Of a stretch of DNA of 64,000 bases, positions 61,479 to 64,000 are shown piece by piece. Position 1 is the stretch's first letter. The number at the start of each line of letters is the position of its first letter. This DNA comes from Candidatus Nanopelagicales bacterium (GTDB lineage Bacteria; Actinomycetota; Actinomycetes; S36-B12), in assembly GCA_030827125.1 (NCBI GenBank), contig JAURFD010000004.1, positions 62,001 through 126,000 of the forward strand, in the 5' to 3' direction. A model generated the notes under the pieces. That model searched no databases, was not told the DNA's origin, and worked only from the letters and a program-made list of their open reading frames with translations. A program made the translations under genes and the position numbers.

Positions 61479-63730
61479 GTGCTGCCCGCCATCCCCAGTG
61501 ATCGCGGCGCGGTACCGCTGTAGGCCACGGTGAGGAGTCGCGTAGCTCTGGTGAGCGCCACGTAGAGATCCGTGCCGAGTTTTGCCGCCTCAAGATCGAT
61601 GAGGTCAGGCTCGACGACAAAAACAATGTCGAACTCGAGGCCCTTGGCCTGCCGCACCGTGAGCACTGAGACATCTGCATCGAGCCGGTCATCTCCATGC
61701 CCCACGGTCCCTGGTGGGCACGCGTCGATCACGGCCCGCTCAATCTGATCCTGCTGCGACGGCGCGGTGATCACCGCGATCCGGCCAAAGTCCGCCTCGC
61801 CGGTGGCCGCGCGTACAAGCTCGGCCACCTCGCGAATGTCGCTCAGCGCCACGATCCGTGGCGGGTCGCCATCGCGGATCGACTCCAGCGGAGCTGGCTC
61901 CCGCCCCGCGATCTGCAGCGCCTCACGCGCAAGTTCCATGATGGGGCGGGGGGTGCGGTAGTTCACCGTAAGATGCTCCACCCGACACCGGGGCTTGATG
62001 CGGTGGCGCGAAGCCGTCACTTCGCGCAAGGCCTGCTCCCACGACTGGGCACCCGCGCGCGTCGCCACCTGGTCGAGGTCCCCCACCACCGTCATGGACA
62101 GCGACGGGCAGCGGCGAGCCAGCGTGCGCCACATCATGGGTGAGAGTTCCTGCGCCTCGTCAACGACGATGTGGCCGTAGATCCACTCCCGATCCATCGC
62201 GGCACGCTCTGCCACCGAGAGAACCTCGCCGGGGCCGGCATAGCGATCGATGAGTTGGTCAGCGGAGACCCCCCGCGTCCCAGTCATTTCCAGGACCGAC
62301 TGGGCGTAGTCAAGTTCGGCGCGACGCTCAGCATCGGCCGTCGCCTGCCGGCGCCGGTCGGCCTCATCATCCACTCCGAGACACTCCGCGGCTTCATCGA
62401 GCAAGGGCACGTCGGCCGGAGTCCAGGCCGCACCCCGGTTGCGTTGAAGCAGAGCGCGCTCGTCAACGCTGAGATTCGGGGCTGCCTGCGCCAGGCGGTC
62501 CGGATCCGCCCACAGATCCGCCAGCAGGCGCTCCGGGGTGACCGGCATCCACGCGAGGTTCACCTCACGCCGTACGTCCGCAGAATCGCGCAGATCCGCG
62601 ATGAGCGCCTCCCGATGGTCGCCGAGTTCGACGTGCATGGCCTCGGCGAGTTGAGCCGCGAGCATGTCCAGCAAGGTGAGCGCGAATGTTCGTCTCGCGA
62701 CATTGTGCGGACGGCGCGAGGAGCGCGCCCGGTCTCGGGCCGACTGAACCATCTGCGGTGTCATCGTCAGTTCGATTCCGCCGACATCGAGGATGCGCGG
62801 TGCGCTTGGGATCCGCTGACGTGCACGCACCGCACGCGAAATCACGTCGGCCATGACCCGCCGACCCTTGATCTCTGCGATCTCATCGGGCTCCCAGGCA
62901 CGAGCGTCCACCCCCGGATAGAGCTGCCCGGCCGTGCGCAGCACCGCGGCCGTCTCACCGAGTGCCGGGAGCACCTGACCGATGTAGTGGAGGAATATTC
63001 GGTTCGGTCCGACGATGAGCACGCCCGAACGACCGAGCTTCTCGCGATACGTATAGAGGAGGTACGCCGCACGGTGCAGAGCCACTACCGTCTTGCCGCA
63101 CCCCGGCCCGCCTTCAACGATGAGGACGTCGTCTAGGGGCGACCGCACGATCTGGTCCTGTTCCGCCTGCATGGTGGCGACGATGTCGTGCATGCGCCCG
63201 GTCCGTCGGGCTGCGAGTGCCGCCATGAGCACACCACCGCCCTGGACATCGTCGGCCGTGAAGCCCCCCGCTCCATCGGCCAGGGCTCCGAGATCGAGTA
63301 CGTCATCTTCAAGTGCGGTGACATCGCGGCCGCTGGTCACGATGTGCCGGCGGCGCACAACGCCACGCGGGTCAGCGGCCGTGGCCTGATAGAACGGCTC
63401 CGCTGCCGGCGCGCGCCAGTCGGTGAGCATGGGCTGCTGTTCATCGTCAGCCAGGCCAAGCCGACCGATGTAGCGCTGCCCACCGTCAGCGAGGTCGAGT
63501 CGGCCGAAGCACAGACGGGTCTCGGCTGCCTCAAGCGCTGCAAGTCGGTCTGTGTAGAGGCGGACGAAGGCGTCCTGCTCGGTCAGAGCTGCCGGGGTCC
63601 CCGCGGTCTGCTCCCGTTGGGCCCGCCGTAGATCGGCTCGGGTCCGCTCTCGCAAGGTGTCGAGTCGGTCATAGAGATGGGAAACAACGGCGCGCTCAGC
63701 GTCGAGTTCACGCTCACGGCCTTCCCCCAC
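61475..63730 (-). CDS. HelD-like (UvrD/Rep-type) ATPase, actinobacterial class II
   Basis: This 751-residue protein has an N-terminal coiled coil (RAVVSHLYDRLDTLRERTRA), Walker A VEGGPGCGKTVVALHRAAYL, Walker B VVDEAQELSPMMW and late helicase motifs VNYRTPRPIME and LTVRQAKGLEFDIVFVV. The order and length fit HelD, which binds RNA polymerase and removes it from stalled or free DNA. Actinobacterial class II members include rifampicin-resistance HelR. GTG 63730 follows GGGAGG by 4 bases. Whether this one protects against rifampicin is unknown. Confidence 0.9.
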   Translation of the reverse strand: MGEGRERELDAERAVVSHLYDRLDTLRERTRADLRRAQREQTAGTPAALTEQDAFVRLYTDRLAALEAAETRLCFGRLDLADGGQRYIGRLGLADDEQQPMLTDWRAPAAEPFYQATAADPRGVVRRRHIVTSGRDVTALEDDVLDLGALADGAGGFTADDVQGGGVLMAALAARRTGRMHDIVATMQAEQDQIVRSPLDDVLIVEGGPGCGKTVVALHRAAYLLYTYREKLGRSGVLIVGPNRIFLHYIGQVLPALGETAAVLRTAGQLYPGVDARAWEPDEIAEIKGRRVMADVISRAVRARQRIPSAPRILDVGGIELTMTPQMVQSARDRARSSRRPHNVARRTFALTLLDMLAAQLAEAMHVELGDHREALIADLRDSADVRREVNLAWMPVTPERLLADLWADPDRLAQAAPNLSVDERALLQRNRGAAWTPADVPLLDEAAECLGVDDEADRRRQATADAERRAELDYAQSVLEMTGTRGVSADQLIDRYAGPGEVLSVAERAAMDREWIYGHIVVDEAQELSPMMWRTLARRCPSLSMTVVGDLDQVATRAGAQSWEQALREVTASRHRIKPRCRVEHLTVNYRTPRPIMELAREALQIAGREPAPLESIRDGDPPRIVALSDIREVAELVRAATGEADFGRIAVITAPSQQDQIERAVIDACPPGTVGHGDDRLDADVSVLTVRQAKGLEFDIVFVVEPDLIDLEAAKLGTDLYVALTRATRLLTVAYSGTAPRSLGMAGST

Positions 63731-63848
63731 GATGCCTCCCAGAAATCACGCGAGGATCGATCATGCCGCACGTGCGAGGGGATGGCGCGATGGGGTCCGA
63801 CTCGGCTCGAAGGTCGGCGGAAGAGCAAGAACTGTGGAAGGCCAAAAA

Positions 63849-64000
63849 CTAGGGAAGCGCGAAACTCCGCGCACTCCACTCGGCCCAGTCGAAGTTCCAC
63901 ATGGCCCCGGGGCCTTCATCCCAGTCGACTTCCGGGCCGGTGGTGTGCTGGATCACCGGATCGCCTTCGAAGGCGTTGTTGAAGAACCAGATCCCGTCTT
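63849..64000 (-). CDS. Unidentified gene, 3' end only
   Basis: The last 49 codons of a minus-strand gene reach into the window from the right edge. The end reads DGIWFFNNAFEGDPVIQHTT and so on to WAEWSARSFALP, stop at 63849. It is rich in Trp, Phe and Asp and clearly coding by composition, but I cannot name the family. The region 63731-63848 before the helicase start has no gene and probably holds its promoter. Confidence 0.6.
   Translation of the reverse strand, partial: DGIWFFNNAFEGDPVIQHTTGPEVDWDEGPGAMWNFDWAEWSARSFALP

Noticed and set aside
62171-63136. 321-codon plus-strand frame across the HelD-like gene
   Set aside because: The opposite strand has Walker A, Walker B and late helicase motifs; this frame has none.

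Overview
This is a high-GC chromosomal segment from an actinomycete (Actinomycetota). The markers are a WhiB protein, a MarP-type CvpA/trypsin protease, a Crp/GlxR regulator, paired ArsA/GET3 ATPases, a class II HelD-like ATPase, a tRNA adenosine deaminase-associated protein, and many transcripts that appear leaderless. The species cannot be fixed from the sequence. No phage, insertion sequence, CRISPR array or rRNA was seen, so the window reads as core chromosome with some accessory cassettes.

1-22450 is a conserved actinobacterial backbone. From memory, its order resembles Mycobacterium tuberculosis Rv3660c-Rv3683. It holds a truncated Ssd/CpaE-like gene, a HAD-IB phosphatase, a FUSC membrane protein, a degenerate Fic-like protein, a polysaccharide deacetylase, acetyl-CoA synthetase and NhaA. 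It continues with a holin-X-like protein and an alpha/beta hydrolase, then nth, a CoA-type NUDIX hydrolase and marP on the minus strand, and crp. A metabolite-maintenance group follows (MBL hydrolase, NUDIX, RidA, DUF4177), then two ArsA ATPases, WhiB, a bifunctional PBP, a YqeY-like protein, a metallophosphoesterase and tRNA-Pro.

22506-31195 begins with the lysC-asd operon, where lysC has an internal start for the beta subunit. A tight five-gene sulfur cassette follows: excisionase-type HTH regulator, sulfide:quinone oxidoreductase-like flavoprotein, DUF1641, TusE/DsrC-like and DsrE-like proteins. Next come dnaX-recR, the SRP RNA and tRNA-Ser(GGA).

31385-41700 has a LytR_C protein, a DUF4239 membrane protein and an amino-sugar cassette (MFS sugar porter, ROK kinase, SIS-type deaminase, convergent nagA). 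It also has ACC deaminase, a DUF2510 membrane protein, an M23 peptidase with two peptidoglycan-binding domains, and DoxX.

41855-52497 has tRNA-Ser(CGA), tadA with its partner gene, upp, a tocopherol-cyclase-like protein, a SulP transporter overlapping a UbiB-family kinase, and a heterodimeric ABC exporter. 52540-64000 has an SMP-30-like lactonase, the circularly permuted ATP-grasp/alpha-E/transglutaminase trio, a YczE-like membrane protein, a type II NADH dehydrogenase, a DHA2 drug exporter with a peroxiredoxin, a HelD-like ATPase, and the 3' end of an unidentified gene.

Genes are packed tightly: 4-base ATGA/GTGA and 1-base TGATG overlaps are common, and several convergent pairs share a CTAG stop overlap. 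At least 16 genes have a TANNNT box 5-7 bases before the start codon and no ribosome binding site. I used this pattern to set several start codons.
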